Shown here one piece after another: positions 55,901-63,953 of a stretch of 64,000 bases of DNA; position 1 is the first letter of the stretch; every line of letters starts with the position of its first letter. This DNA comes from Verrucomicrobiota bacterium (lineage in GTDB: Bacteria; Verrucomicrobiota; Verrucomicrobiia; Opitutales; Opitutaceae), in the NCBI GenBank assembly GCA_016871755.1, contig VHCJ01000004.1, positions 162,909 to 226,908 on the forward strand, given 5' to 3'. The translations under genes were made by a program, and so were the position numbers. The notes beneath the pieces were generated by a model. That model was given only the letters and a program-made list of their open reading frames with translations, was not told the origin of the DNA and searched no databases.

Positions 55901-56132
55901 GAGGTGAGGTCGGTGCACTGGCTGGCTTGGCCGGGGTGCTGGACACCGCCGAAGCCAGGGAGGCTGCTGGGGTGTCGGACCCGGACGCAGTGGGGGACGA
56001 CGCGGTCGCGCTTCGAAGCAACGCGGCCATGCCGGCGAGGCAACCCGTGAGAACGATGGTCCGGAGGATGAGTTTGAGCACGGTTGCGGAGAGGTCGGGC
56101 CTGTTGAGACGGGCGGGGTGAGGCGCCGTCAT
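52914..56132 (-). CDS. PVC-type membrane-bound dehydrogenase / HEAT-repeat / cytochrome c fusion
   Basis: A 1072-residue exported protein. The N-terminus has a signal segment with an LTGC lipobox-like motif near residue 30, then a Ser/Pro/Ala linker to about residue 90. Residues 110-500 form a beta-propeller-like PVC-type dehydrogenase domain: VVREGYTVDLVASEP, FDERGRLWVVQYLQYP, EDRDGDGRFEG and GPDGAIYLADWTDLRLSHLNP. Residues about 520-920 are helical repeats of HEAT type. A c-type heme site lies at Cys959-x-x-Cys962-His963 (CAPCH), followed by a mono-heme domain ending VMPPWRHLEDSQIAAILTYV. Probably oxidises a sugar or sugar acid and passes electrons to the heme. Its ATG overlaps the preceding gene stop (ATGA). 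Confidence 0.85.
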   Translation of the reverse strand: MTAPHPARLNRPDLSATVLKLILRTIVLTGCLAGMAALLRSATASSPTASGSDTPAASLASAVSSTPAKPASAPTSPPAPSSSRVPSPYTPELEPFVRAFKPGGQDFAGQGAPLPPEEARRRLVVREGYTVDLVASEPAVRQPLDLHFDERGRLWVVQYLQYPFPAGSTISSYDQYLRARYDTLPAPPPHHARGADRVTILEDRDGDGRFEGVRTFLEGMNLTTSVLPDHEGVWVLQSPYLVFYPDRNHDDVPDGDPELHLSGFGIEDTHSLASNLHWGPDGWIYGSTGSTTTLDIQGTYLRGQGIWRYHPTRRVFEVFAEGGGNTFSMEFDGEGRAFSGTNSGATRGLHYAQAATYVKGWTKHGPAMNPFLFGFLEHMDHEGYTQRFPQTFLLYEGGAMPELEGRIIVGMALTNRVQVSDVFRQTSTFRTVDVAPLVTTEDRTFRPVDIEQGPDGAIYLADWTDLRLSHLNPADTWDKSNGRIYRIAPTSFQRPVIPNLRTSSVDALLAMLSDANRERREQVRRELAVRTAPGLTETLRQRLQSPTAESLEALWILNLRGDLSERDLASQLGHPRPSVRRWAARLLGDRNGVEEATARSLAQLAGRETDPEVRSQLASTARRLAPAHALGLVRALLGRPEDASDRHLPLLLWWAVEAQAERGREELLQLVQDPAVWSSPLFRDELAPRIGRRFSADQGPRRTVTLEQGSYSEWIIERAGDHFHRNLDYCARLLDAAPSPTAAACLLEGMSLGFTGAPFPQAPETFRRALARRGGALGDAPALIALRSRIGDAEAQAEAVRRLASASLSAEERLGWLAVVRDTTPPGALSQLESFLGAPLPEPTLLATLDALAAYGDPASARRVLQLHPSLPPRLQARAQTLLCSTPAWSVELVRAIGAGTFDADQLASDARAALRRQTDPTVVAWMHRGADQAVPRDPARRAAQQAFETGRVAFNLSCAPCHQESGEGRAGLAPPLLGSRWVKGADAALIRIALHGKENPGKGLVMPPWRHLEDSQIAAILTYVKREFGNRDAVVDAGAVEAIRAASATRERAWTDAELETATEIPAAAGR

Positions 56133-57238
56133 GCGGGAGTGCGACGGGTCACCGTGACGCCGAGTCCGGGGCCGTCCGGCGGAAAAGCTTGATCGCCTTC
56201 AATCCGGAGCGGGCTCTCCAGGAGGGAACCGGTGAGGAATTGCGGGGCGTTCAGCGCGGCGGGGTGGGGCAGGCGAGACACAGAAAAGAGGTGCAGGCAG
56301 GCCGCGAAGGCGATGTCCGGATCCGTCAGGCCGCTGGCAAAGAAGGCGAGACCGTGACGCTCAAGGTACTCGACCATGCGAACCGCCTCCGTCAGGCCAC
56401 CGACCCGCGATACCTTCATGGCTACTCCGTCGAGGAGTTCCAGTTGATGGAAGCTCTCGAGGTCGGCGAGGGAGATCACGCCTTCGTCCATCAGGATCGG
56501 AAGCGCGCCAAACCTCCGCAGCGTGCGGTAGCCCGGAAGGCGATTCGCCGACAGCGGTTGCTCGAAGGCGGCCACCCCGGCGTCCGCCAGTCCCCGGGCC
56601 ACGCGAAGCGCGGTGGCTTCGTCGTAGCCACCGTTCGCATCGGCCCAGATGAAGGCCGATGGCGCGAGCGCGCGCAGTCGCCGGCAGATCGCGAGGTCCG
56701 CACCGGCATCGCGGCCAATCTTCACGTTGAAATTCCGGAAGCCACGAGCGCTCGCCGCCGCCACCACGGTGTCCACCTCGCCCTCCGTCGACGCGTCCAC
56801 GGTCCAGCTGAGCGTCACCGGGCCACCCGCTTTCCGTCCCCAGCGTGTCGCAGGCGCGAGGTTGCTCCGATGTCCCTGCAGATCGAAGAGGGCAAGGTCC
56901 ACGCCGGCCTTGGCAATGGGCTGTCCCGTCGAGAATCCGGGTGCGATGACGCGGTTCATTGCCCGCCAGACCGATGCAGTGTCGTCGACCGGGAGGCCAA
57001 CGAGCGCCGGAGCCAGGTGACGCTCCAGCGTGGTCTGCACCGTCTCGATCGTCTCGTAGCTCCACGTTGGCGAGGGCACGGCCTGTCCCCAGCCCAGTCC
57101 GCCCGCGTCGTCGCGGAGGGCCACCACCACGGTGTTGCGCGTGATCGGCTTGCCGTCTTTCGGCGCGAGGTATCGGAAGTCACCGACCACCGGGTAGGCG
57201 GCGACGAAGCACTCCAGTGAGACGATGCGCGGGCTCAT
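56129..57238 (-). CDS. Enolase-superfamily enzyme (mandelate racemase / muconate lactonizing type)
   Basis: A 369-residue two-domain protein. The capping domain begins MSPRIVSLECFVAAYPVVGD. In the barrel, metal ligands are Asp200 (WADANGGYD), Glu226 (FEQPL) and Asp251/Glu252 (MDEGVIS). The catalytic Lys on strand 2 is Lys173 in NFNVKIGRD, where the KxK motif has lost its first lysine (Asn171), and Lys275 in AMKVSRVGG is opposite. It abstracts a proton alpha to a carboxylate: racemase, epimerase, cycloisomerase or dehydratase. It is coupled by ATGA overlaps to the hydrolase before it and the dehydrogenase after it. The longer frame to 57607 is antisense noise. Confidence 0.85.
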   Translation of the reverse strand: MSPRIVSLECFVAAYPVVGDFRYLAPKDGKPITRNTVVVALRDDAGGLGWGQAVPSPTWSYETIETVQTTLERHLAPALVGLPVDDTASVWRAMNRVIAPGFSTGQPIAKAGVDLALFDLQGHRSNLAPATRWGRKAGGPVTLSWTVDASTEGEVDTVVAAASARGFRNFNVKIGRDAGADLAICRRLRALAPSAFIWADANGGYDEATALRVARGLADAGVAAFEQPLSANRLPGYRTLRRFGALPILMDEGVISLADLESFHQLELLDGVAMKVSRVGGLTEAVRMVEYLERHGLAFFASGLTDPDIAFAACLHLFSVSRLPHPAALNAPQFLTGSLLESPLRIEGDQAFPPDGPGLGVTVTRRTPA

Positions 57239-59616
57239 CGGGAACTGGAGGGGGCCGGCTCCGGCCAGCGGAGATGGCGGTGGAGGAACGCCATCGCTCC
57301 GACGCCGTGGATTTCGTGCGAGCCGACGAAGTACTCGATCTCCGTGCGGCCCGGGATGCCAAGGTCGGAGTAGAGCCGCGCCACCTTGGCGTACTCCTGC
57401 GCCACCTTTTCGTCGATGCTGACCGGGTCCTGATGTCCGCGCTCGACCATGAAGGGCCGTGGCGCGATCAGCGCCGCGAGGTCGGCGTTGCCGAAGCTCG
57501 GGGCGAGGTTGAACGAAAATTGCTCGTACTCGTGGGTGAAGACGTAGCTGCCCTTGAACTCCCGGGTCATGATCTTCCACGACCAGGTGTTGAAGGCGCC
57601 CGAGCACACCGAAACAGCGTACTGCGGAAGGATGGCCGGAACGCGAAGCGCGCTGAGGCCGCCGTAGGAAATGCCATAGAAACCGATGCGGTCCGGATCG
57701 ACGAACGGCAGCGAGCCGAGCCAGCGCAGGTGCTGCTGGTGCTGGCCGACGATGAACGAGAACAGGGTCAGTCCGAGGGGATTCGCCTTGCGCTGAAGCT
57801 GTCGGAATTCCGTCGCGCCCCGGTAGGGGTTGTGCGGCACCCAGCAGACAAAGCCACGCTCCGCCAGGGTGCGGGGGAAGGCCCGATACACCCGCCAGTC
57901 GCGGGTGGTCTCGTCGTTCTCCAACGCCACGGCAGGCGAGCCCTCCAAGCCGTGCTGGCAGACCACGACGGGGCGGCGCTCACCCGGCGCGATGCCGTCG
58001 GGCACGAGCAGCGTGCCCCAGGCGAAGACGCCCGGCCAGACATCGAGGGTGACTTCCCACATGCCGTAGCCGCGCCCGCGGCCCAGGAAGCGGCTGTGGG
58101 GATTCGGGGGCACCGAGGGATCAGGCAGGCGACCGACGTGCTCGTTCCAGAAGCGTTGGCGCAGCCCTTCCGAGGCCTGACTCCAGTCGGTCATCGTCGC
58201 GCCTGCTGGCCGTTGATTCAGCCGGGCCCGGTCGAACTCCGAGCGTCGCTCCAAACGGTCCGCGTAGGCCAGCAGCTCCGCCAGCGCTCGCGCCTGCCGC
58301 GCGGCGGAGTCCGGGATCCGCGCCACGCGCCACGTGGTGTCGGCGGCGGCATCGGGGTTGAGGCCGAGCGCACGAAGAAAGCGTTCCGGGCCCTCGCCCG
58401 CGCCCCACGGTGGGCGGAGGCCGGGAGCGGGCGCCGCGAGCTCGAGTCCGGGCAGCGGACGTCCGCCAGGAGGCGTGACCAGATCAACGGCGCGCCGGAA
58501 TTCGGCCGTGACGGCGTCGACCGTCGCCGGAAGGATGCGCCCGGGTGCGGCCGCGCGGCGGCGACCGTTGGGCGCGGCGGCGGCGACCGCCCATGCCGGG
58601 CCCGGTGCCGGGTCGATGATCAGCCGCGCCGGCAACGCCAGCGTCGCCAACTCCGCGTCACCGAACGTCCGCAGAAAGCCGTGGAGGTTGCGCTCGATGG
58701 GCTCGATCCAAAGCGCGTCGCGGGCCTGGAAGTATCCCCCGACCCAGACCGCGGCGAGGTCGGGATGGAGCGCCGCCGTGTGCAGCGCGACGAGTCCGCC
58801 CTCGCCGTAGCCGGCAACGCCGATCGCCGCCCCTGCGGGGCTGCGGGACCGCAACCAAGCCAGTGCGGCCTCGACCTTGCGGACTTCCACGCCGACCAGC
58901 GAGCGTCCCGCCTCGAACAGCGGACGCCACGCCCACTCACGGTGGCTCTGGTCGGTGAGCGCGATACCCTCGACCCCGGACAGCGTGGATTCCCGGCTGA
59001 GAAGCGTCACAATCAGCACCTCGCAACCTGCCGCGAGGAGCCGGCGACCCACCTGGGCCTCCGGTTCGAGCGTGTCGTCCAATCCGGCGAGCGACTCCGG
59101 CCGTTGGTCGGCGTCGGGAATCAGCACGACGCGGGCGCGGACGGGCTGCGACTGGGGAGTCAGCCACAGGCCCTCCCCGGACACTCCCTCGCAGGCGGTC
59201 CAGCGGACCGCGTGCACGTCTCCTGCGGCGCTCGCCGCCAGCAGGGACGGGACCTCCGGCGAGGCGAGCAATTGGACGTCCGGGTCGGCGGGCAACGGGT
59301 CGATGGCGCCCAGCACCTGCCGGAGTTGCATGCGTTGCGGTTCGACGGAGCGCCGGTGCGCCGCCGCGTCGGACCAGTCACGGGACCAGCGACTCCCGCG
59401 CTCTGCGGTGACGTTTCGGGTGAGTTCGTCGAGGGCTGAGTGGAGCCCGCGCACCATGTCCGCGGACCGATCCGCGGAGGGCTTGAGGGGGGAAGAGGGC
59501 GCGCCGAACGGCAGCGGCGCGTCCGGCACGGCGGTGGCGCTGAGCCGGGCGGCACCGTACGGGAGCACCGAAAGGAACAGGATCACCCAAACGAACGGAG
59601 TGGGGCGGGGAAGCAT
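57235..59616 (-). CDS. Secreted tandem alpha/beta hydrolase (dienelactone hydrolase/acetylxylan-esterase-like)
   Basis: A 793-residue protein with a signal peptide (LPRPTPFVWVILFLSVLPYG). Two alpha/beta-hydrolase domains are visible. The first (about 170-380) has the nucleophile elbow as GYGEGG, with Gly271 where serine should be. The second (about 530-793) has an intact elbow GFYGISYGGLSA (Ser650), an Asp in RGHQDPVSIDE and a His region VGSHEIHGVG, so it should be active. PYRGATEFRQLQRK and WPGVFAWGTLLVPDG fit secreted carbohydrate esterase or dipeptidyl-hydrolase-like families. First gene of the three-gene operon. ATG 59616 is chosen for its signal peptide; the frame to 59883 is spurious. 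Confidence 0.82.
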   Translation of the reverse strand: MLPRPTPFVWVILFLSVLPYGAARLSATAVPDAPLPFGAPSSPLKPSADRSADMVRGLHSALDELTRNVTAERGSRWSRDWSDAAAHRRSVEPQRMQLRQVLGAIDPLPADPDVQLLASPEVPSLLAASAAGDVHAVRWTACEGVSGEGLWLTPQSQPVRARVVLIPDADQRPESLAGLDDTLEPEAQVGRRLLAAGCEVLIVTLLSRESTLSGVEGIALTDQSHREWAWRPLFEAGRSLVGVEVRKVEAALAWLRSRSPAGAAIGVAGYGEGGLVALHTAALHPDLAAVWVGGYFQARDALWIEPIERNLHGFLRTFGDAELATLALPARLIIDPAPGPAWAVAAAAPNGRRRAAAPGRILPATVDAVTAEFRRAVDLVTPPGGRPLPGLELAAPAPGLRPPWGAGEGPERFLRALGLNPDAAADTTWRVARIPDSAARQARALAELLAYADRLERRSEFDRARLNQRPAGATMTDWSQASEGLRQRFWNEHVGRLPDPSVPPNPHSRFLGRGRGYGMWEVTLDVWPGVFAWGTLLVPDGIAPGERRPVVVCQHGLEGSPAVALENDETTRDWRVYRAFPRTLAERGFVCWVPHNPYRGATEFRQLQRKANPLGLTLFSFIVGQHQQHLRWLGSLPFVDPDRIGFYGISYGGLSALRVPAILPQYAVSVCSGAFNTWSWKIMTREFKGSYVFTHEYEQFSFNLAPSFGNADLAALIAPRPFMVERGHQDPVSIDEKVAQEYAKVARLYSDLGIPGRTEIEYFVGSHEIHGVGAMAFLHRHLRWPEPAPSSSR

Positions 59617-59780
59617 GCGCGGGGAGGCCGCTAAGGAGATTTCCGACGCCGGAGTCGGGGGCAAGCGCCGACTTCCAGATCGCCGCAGCGGCTCCCGATT
59701 CCGGGTTTGCCTTTCCCGCGTCTCCGGTTGTGGCTGGCGGCCGGTCGATCCCGGCGGTATGCCGGGTACCGGCCGGACCC

Positions 59781-60167
59781 ATGGAACGCCTAATTTGGAT
59801 TTTCGTTGGCAGCGGCCTTGGCGGCGTGGCCCGACACGCCCTGAACGGGTGGGTGACGGCCAAGGCCGGGAGCGCGTTCCCATGGGGTACGCTCGCCGTC
59901 AACCTCACCGGTTCGTGGGCCATCGGATTTGCGGCGACCCTTCTTGCCGGAGTCGGACGCGCCCCCGGGGCGCAGTGGGCGGGGGATTTCCTCGTGGTCG
60001 GCGTCCTCGGCGGCTTCACGACCTACTCGGCCTACGCCCTGCAAACCCTGCTCCTGGCCCGAGGCGGACATGAGCTTCGAGCGACGGTGTACGCAGCCGG
60101 GACCCTCGTGCTCTGCCTCCTTGCGGTGGCGCTGGGGACGACGATGGCGCGCGGCTTGCGCCCGTGA
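59781..60167 (+). CDS. crcB: Fluoride ion channel FluC/CrcB
   Basis: A 128-residue, four-helix membrane protein. It has GSGLGGVARHALNGWV near the start, GTLAVNLTGSWAIGF with the conserved asparagine, and GGFTTYSAYALQTLLL with the phenylalanine and polar track of Fluc channels. Dimers export fluoride. ATG 59781 begins MERLIWIFVGSGLGG; the upstream ATG 59730 would add unlike residues. I looked for a fluoride riboswitch in the preceding 160 bases and saw none. Divergent from the hydrolase gene. Confidence 0.92.
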   Translation: MERLIWIFVGSGLGGVARHALNGWVTAKAGSAFPWGTLAVNLTGSWAIGFAATLLAGVGRAPGAQWAGDFLVVGVLGGFTTYSAYALQTLLLARGGHELRATVYAAGTLVLCLLAVALGTTMARGLRP

Positions 60168-60188
60168 CGGAATCCATATGGTGGCGGC

Positions 60189-60812
60189 ATGACACTCCGC
60201 CGCTCCCGCCGTCGTGCGGCTCTGACTCGGGCTCTTGCCCTCGCCCTTGCGCTGCTCGGGTTCACCCCGCTGCCCAACGTGCAGGGTGCCGATGCTGGTC
60301 AACGCCGCGGCTGGATGTACGCCGACTCTCCCGCGTGGGACATCTCGCACGAAGGCCTTCCGTTCCGGCTCACGTGGGCGTGGGCCAGTCCCGTGGATCC
60401 GCTGGGACGACTGCTCCGCTGTACCGAGACCCGTTGGACGGCGGGAATCGGCTATGCGAAGGTCTACGACAGCTTTGACCCGACCACCGGAGCCTTCCGG
60501 AGTCCCGGAGGTCATGCGGCTCTCGCGAGTGCGGGTCGGGAGTTCCGCTGGGGCCGGGAGCGGTGGCCCGGGGGGCGTGACGCAATCTGGTTGCCGACGG
60601 TGCTGATCGAATTCGGGGCTCACGGTGCCAGTCGTCCCTTCCCCGCGGACGGCACCCGCTTCAACTTCAAGCTCCTCCCGGGAGTGGAGTGGGAAGCGCC
60701 CTCTCGTCGCTGGGCCGCGGGGGTGATGTGGCTGCTCTTTTCGAACGCCGACGTTCTCTCCCCCAACGCTGGGTATGACGGACTCGCGATTCGGATCTCC
60801 TGGCGTCGGTAG
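60189..60812 (+). CDS. Putative outer-membrane beta-barrel, PagL/acyloxyacyl hydrolase-like
   Basis: A 207-residue protein with a signal peptide (ALTRALALALALLGFTPLPNVQGA). The C-terminal WLLFSNADVLSPNAGYDGLAIRISW resembles the PagL lipid A 3-O-deacylase motif HxSNA...PNxG, ending in an aromatic strand as outer-membrane barrels do. At the position of the catalytic His there is Phe184 (F-S-N-A); Ser185 and Asn186 are kept. Alternating polar/hydrophobic strands support a barrel. Deacylase activity is doubtful without the His; it may be a structural relative. It follows crcB by 21 bases. The 165 bases after it hold nothing clear. Confidence 0.55.
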   Translation: MTLRRSRRRAALTRALALALALLGFTPLPNVQGADAGQRRGWMYADSPAWDISHEGLPFRLTWAWASPVDPLGRLLRCTETRWTAGIGYAKVYDSFDPTTGAFRSPGGHAALASAGREFRWGRERWPGGRDAIWLPTVLIEFGAHGASRPFPADGTRFNFKLLPGVEWEAPSRRWAAGVMWLLFSNADVLSPNAGYDGLAIRISWRR

Positions 60813-60977
60813 AGCGTCCGCACGTTTCTCCGCACGACGATCAACGAACGCGAAGAGGAGAGCTCGCCGCCGAGGCCGTGGCGGCGCCGCGGAACCCTGG
60901 CGGCACGTCCACGCCACGCCACGGCCCCGCCAGCGTCGACGAGGACACGATGCGCAGACCGTGCCTTCCGAGCGACC

Positions 60978-61964
60978 CTACGAAAACGCGATGCGCTGAC
61001 CCAAACCCTGCTTCACTGCCTGATCATAGATCGTGCGGACGATGGTCGTGTCCTGGATCCCGATGCCGACGCCGTCGAACATCGTGATTTCCTCGGCTGA
61101 ACGGCGGCCGGGGGCGCCGTTGATGACCTCGCCGAGGCTGCCGACGTAGCAATCCTTGCCGAGGAGGCCTTTCTCGACCGCCTGGCTCACTTCGCCGCGG
61201 ATAAGCGCGTGCTCGATCTTGTCGGCGAAGAGACGGCACCGCGGGAGAAGCGCCATCTCGCACTCGATCTTCTCGTGGAGATCGGCGCCCATGCACGACA
61301 GGTGGGTGCCCGGGCGGATCCATTCGTTCATCACAATGGGCTCCCGGCTGTTGGTGGCGGTGACGATCACGTCGGCGGCGCGGCAGGCATCCTCGGCGGA
61401 AGCGACCTCCAGGGGAACGGTGAAGCGGCCGGACATTTCTCGGACCAAAGAGTGGGCCATCTCCACGAAGCGGTCGTGCACCACGATGCGGGTGAACGGC
61501 CGCACCGAGGCCACGGCGCGCAGGCACTCGCGGCCGAGTTGCCCGGCGCCGATCACAGCGAGCGTGCGGCTGTCGGCGCGCGCGAGTTGGCGGGCCCCGA
61601 CGGCGGCGGCCGCCGCAGTGCGGTACATCGTCGGCAACGTGCCGTCGCAGATCATCAGGAGCTCGCCCGTCAGCGGGTCGAAGCAGGAAATCCAGCTGCT
61701 CGTCGTCGGCAGCTTGCGCTGCGGATTGTTCGTGCGCTCGTGGCCGAGCTTCATCGACAGCAGGTTCGCCGCGCGCGTCATGCCGGTGATGCAGGCGGCG
61801 AAAGCCGGTTCGCCGACCGGGACGTCGAAGATCGCCTTGGGCGGCAGGTAGTCGGTGCCCCGCTCATAGGCACCCATGGCCTGCTCGATTGCGTCGATGC
61901 CATCGACGACATCGATCTGGCGACCGATGTCCTGGCGGGTCAGGAGGATTGTTTCTCGAGCCAT
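60978..61964 (-). CDS. Ornithine cyclodeaminase / mu-crystallin family protein
   Basis: A 328-residue NAD(P)-dependent enzyme. The Rossmann motif is LAVIGAGQLGRECLRAV, preceded by LMICDGTLPTMYRTAAAAAVGAR, the family substrate/nucleotide loop with conserved Arg. DVIVTATNSREPIV and GTHLSCMGADLHEKIECE are family-typical, as is SLGEVINGAPGRRSAEEITMFDGVGIG at the end. Members include ornithine cyclodeaminase, lysine cyclodeaminase, and alanine or ketimine reductases. Its ATG lies 25 bases inside the upstream aminotransferase gene, so the two are translationally coupled and probably act on one amino or keto acid. Confidence 0.88.
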   Translation of the reverse strand: MARETILLTRQDIGRQIDVVDGIDAIEQAMGAYERGTDYLPPKAIFDVPVGEPAFAACITGMTRAANLLSMKLGHERTNNPQRKLPTTSSWISCFDPLTGELLMICDGTLPTMYRTAAAAAVGARQLARADSRTLAVIGAGQLGRECLRAVASVRPFTRIVVHDRFVEMAHSLVREMSGRFTVPLEVASAEDACRAADVIVTATNSREPIVMNEWIRPGTHLSCMGADLHEKIECEMALLPRCRLFADKIEHALIRGEVSQAVEKGLLGKDCYVGSLGEVINGAPGRRSAEEITMFDGVGIGIQDTTIVRTIYDQAVKQGLGQRIAFS

Positions 61965-63133
61965 TGGGTCATCCGTTGGAAGGCGGCCTGGATCGTGGCC
62001 ATGTCGGTGGCGAAGCTGATGCGCAGGGCGTTGTTGCAGGACTGCCCGAAGGCACCGCCGGGGATGGTGCACACCCGGGCCTCCTTGAGCATCCGCATCG
62101 CGAAGTCGAAGCTGTCGCGGCAGGCGGGCAGGGAGGGCATGATGAAGAACGCCCCGCCCGGTGAATACGCCTGAAAGTGAGGCGAACCCTTCAGGTAACC
62201 GGCGATCCAGTCCCGGCGGGCGCGGTAGGCGTTGACCATTTCGGTGACGCACGATTGGTCGCCGGCGAGCGCGGCCACGGTCGCGTGCTGGGTCGCGGTG
62301 TTCTCAGTGGTGCTGACGAACATGTGGAGCCGCTGCAGCCGGCTGATGTTGGCCTCGCTGGAAATGAGCCAACCGACGCGGAAGCCGGGGACGGCGTAGG
62401 TTTTGGAGGCGCTGGAAGTCACGACCACGCCGTCAAGGGACGGGGCGTGACGCAGGGCGGAGGCGTATTCGACGTCGTCGAGGATGAGTCGGTCGTAGAC
62501 CTCGTCGCTGATCACGGCGATGCCCCGCTGTTCGGCCTCGCGGAGGATGGGTTGGATCGTCTCCGCAGGGTAGACGGCGCCGGTCGGATTGCCCGGGCTG
62601 TTGATCATGATGGCGCACGTGCGCTCGTTCATGGCGGCGATGACCTCGGCGGGATCCACCTGGTAGCCGTTGGCGGCGGTGGTGACGATACGGCGGAGGA
62701 TTCCGCCGGCCTGCTCGATCACGTGGGAGAACACGAACACGGGCTCGATCACGATGACCTCCATGCCCGGGCGCACCAAGGCGTGGATCGTCATGTACAT
62801 TGCCTGGCAGCAACCGGTCGTGATCAGGACGTTGGACGGTTTGAGGGAGATCCCGTACAACTCGTTGTAGCGATTCGCGACCGCCTCGCGCAGCGCGGGC
62901 AGGCCGGCGTCGAGTTCGTAGCGGGTCCGCCCGTCGCGCAGCGCCTTGATGTGCGCCTCGATCACATGGGGTGGGGCACCGAAGTCGGGCTGGCCGATCG
63001 ACAGGTGGAGAACATCCGTCATCTGCGCCGCCGTATTGAACATCAGGCGGATCGGCGAGAAAGGCAGCTTGTCGAGCGCGGGATTGAAGGTGATCGCCGG
63101 GGGCGATTCGAGCGGTGACGTCGCAGTGCTCAC
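61940..63133 (-). CDS. Class I/II pyridoxal-phosphate aminotransferase
   Basis: A 397-residue fold type I aminotransferase. LSIGQPDFGAPPHVIEA at the substrate edge, NSPGNPTGAVYPAETI, ISDEVYDRLI and the Schiff-base lysine Lys244 in SSASKTYAVPGFRVGW are all intact, and LRISFATDM carries the carboxylate-binding arginine. It transfers an amino group between an amino acid and 2-oxo acid; aspartate- or aromatic-type substrates are possible. First gene of a two-gene operon with the cyclodeaminase homologue. ATG 63133 is the only sensible start. Confidence 0.9.
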   Translation of the reverse strand: MSTATSPLESPPAITFNPALDKLPFSPIRLMFNTAAQMTDVLHLSIGQPDFGAPPHVIEAHIKALRDGRTRYELDAGLPALREAVANRYNELYGISLKPSNVLITTGCCQAMYMTIHALVRPGMEVIVIEPVFVFSHVIEQAGGILRRIVTTAANGYQVDPAEVIAAMNERTCAIMINSPGNPTGAVYPAETIQPILREAEQRGIAVISDEVYDRLILDDVEYASALRHAPSLDGVVVTSSASKTYAVPGFRVGWLISSEANISRLQRLHMFVSTTENTATQHATVAALAGDQSCVTEMVNAYRARRDWIAGYLKGSPHFQAYSPGGAFFIMPSLPACRDSFDFAMRMLKEARVCTIPGGAFGQSCNNALRISFATDMATIQAAFQRMTQWLEKQSS

Positions 63134-63495
63134 GTCGTACGAAGGTTCAGGGGGAAGGGGGGGAGTATCCCGCGGCGTGTCTCCGGAATGAAGAGCACGG
63201 ACGCGGGGTGGGACGGCGGAGAATCAATCCCCGGCGTCGGACACCGTCAACGCACGAATTCCCAACGGGAAGCGGGAATGGAGCCGGCCTCGCCGCGCCG
63301 TCGAACCCGTACCCGCGGGCCTCCCGTCGGTCTCGCGCCGAGACGCTCGGGCGGAATACAGCGACTCGCTCCCGCCGAGAAGGAGGACGCGACGAAAGTC
63401 GCTCACGGCTGGCGGCCTTGGAACGGCCAACGACACCCGCCTCGTCGCCGCACCCTTGCCTTGCGGCGCGAGCTCGGTAGCCGACAGGCGTCTGC

Positions 63496-63537
63496 AACGG
63501 CATCACCGAGGGCTTCCACCGCAAAATGAAACTCATC
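63496..63537 (+). mobile_element. Remnant of an ISL3-like transposase C-terminus
   Basis: Fourteen codons read NGITEGFHRKMKLI, which matches the conserved C-terminal DDE-domain sequence of ISL3-type transposases (NGxTEGFHxKxKxI). A stop codon lies five codons upstream in frame and the sequence loses the family pattern directly downstream, so only a fossil remains. No complete IS ends are visible around it. Confidence 0.5.
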
Positions 63538-63953
63538 TGGCAAGCAACTGATCGAGGTGCCCGGCTACAAGTTCCAAGCCTTGCGGACCAATCTCCCGCC
63601 GACGCTCACCGCCCTCGACGTCTGGCGTCGGTGCAACAGCCGGGATGGACAACCAGCGTCAGTCGTAACAACATCAACCAATCGCCCAGACCGACTCAAG
63701 GGCTGGACCGAAAAAGTGGATCCGCTCAGTGCTGATGGCCCTTGAGGGAGGACTGGAAGCCTTCCGCCGCCACCACAGAAAGTATCACGGTGCGCCTGGG
63801 CTGTGACTTGCATGTCTGCCGGCGAATCTACCTGAGCAACTCAGCTACAATCTCGCCAATTTGCTTTGCCATGTGACCGGCCTCAACTTTTCGAGCCACC
63901 CCGAGTGTTAGTCCGGGATGTAGTTATGGGTTGATCTATCGGTTGTCGTTGAA

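Noticed and set aside
57217..59439. 740-codon open frame on the plus strand
   Set aside because: Antisense shadow of the tandem hydrolase; Arg/His-rich with no motif. High-GC third positions create such frames.
59617..59780. Fluoride riboswitch upstream of crcB
   Set aside because: The expected GG-GAUG and UAACCGC-type pseudoknot elements are not present before ATG 59781.
63147..63536. Small open frames before the right end
   Set aside because: Arg/Pro-rich translations on both strands, no ribosome site and no recognisable domain.
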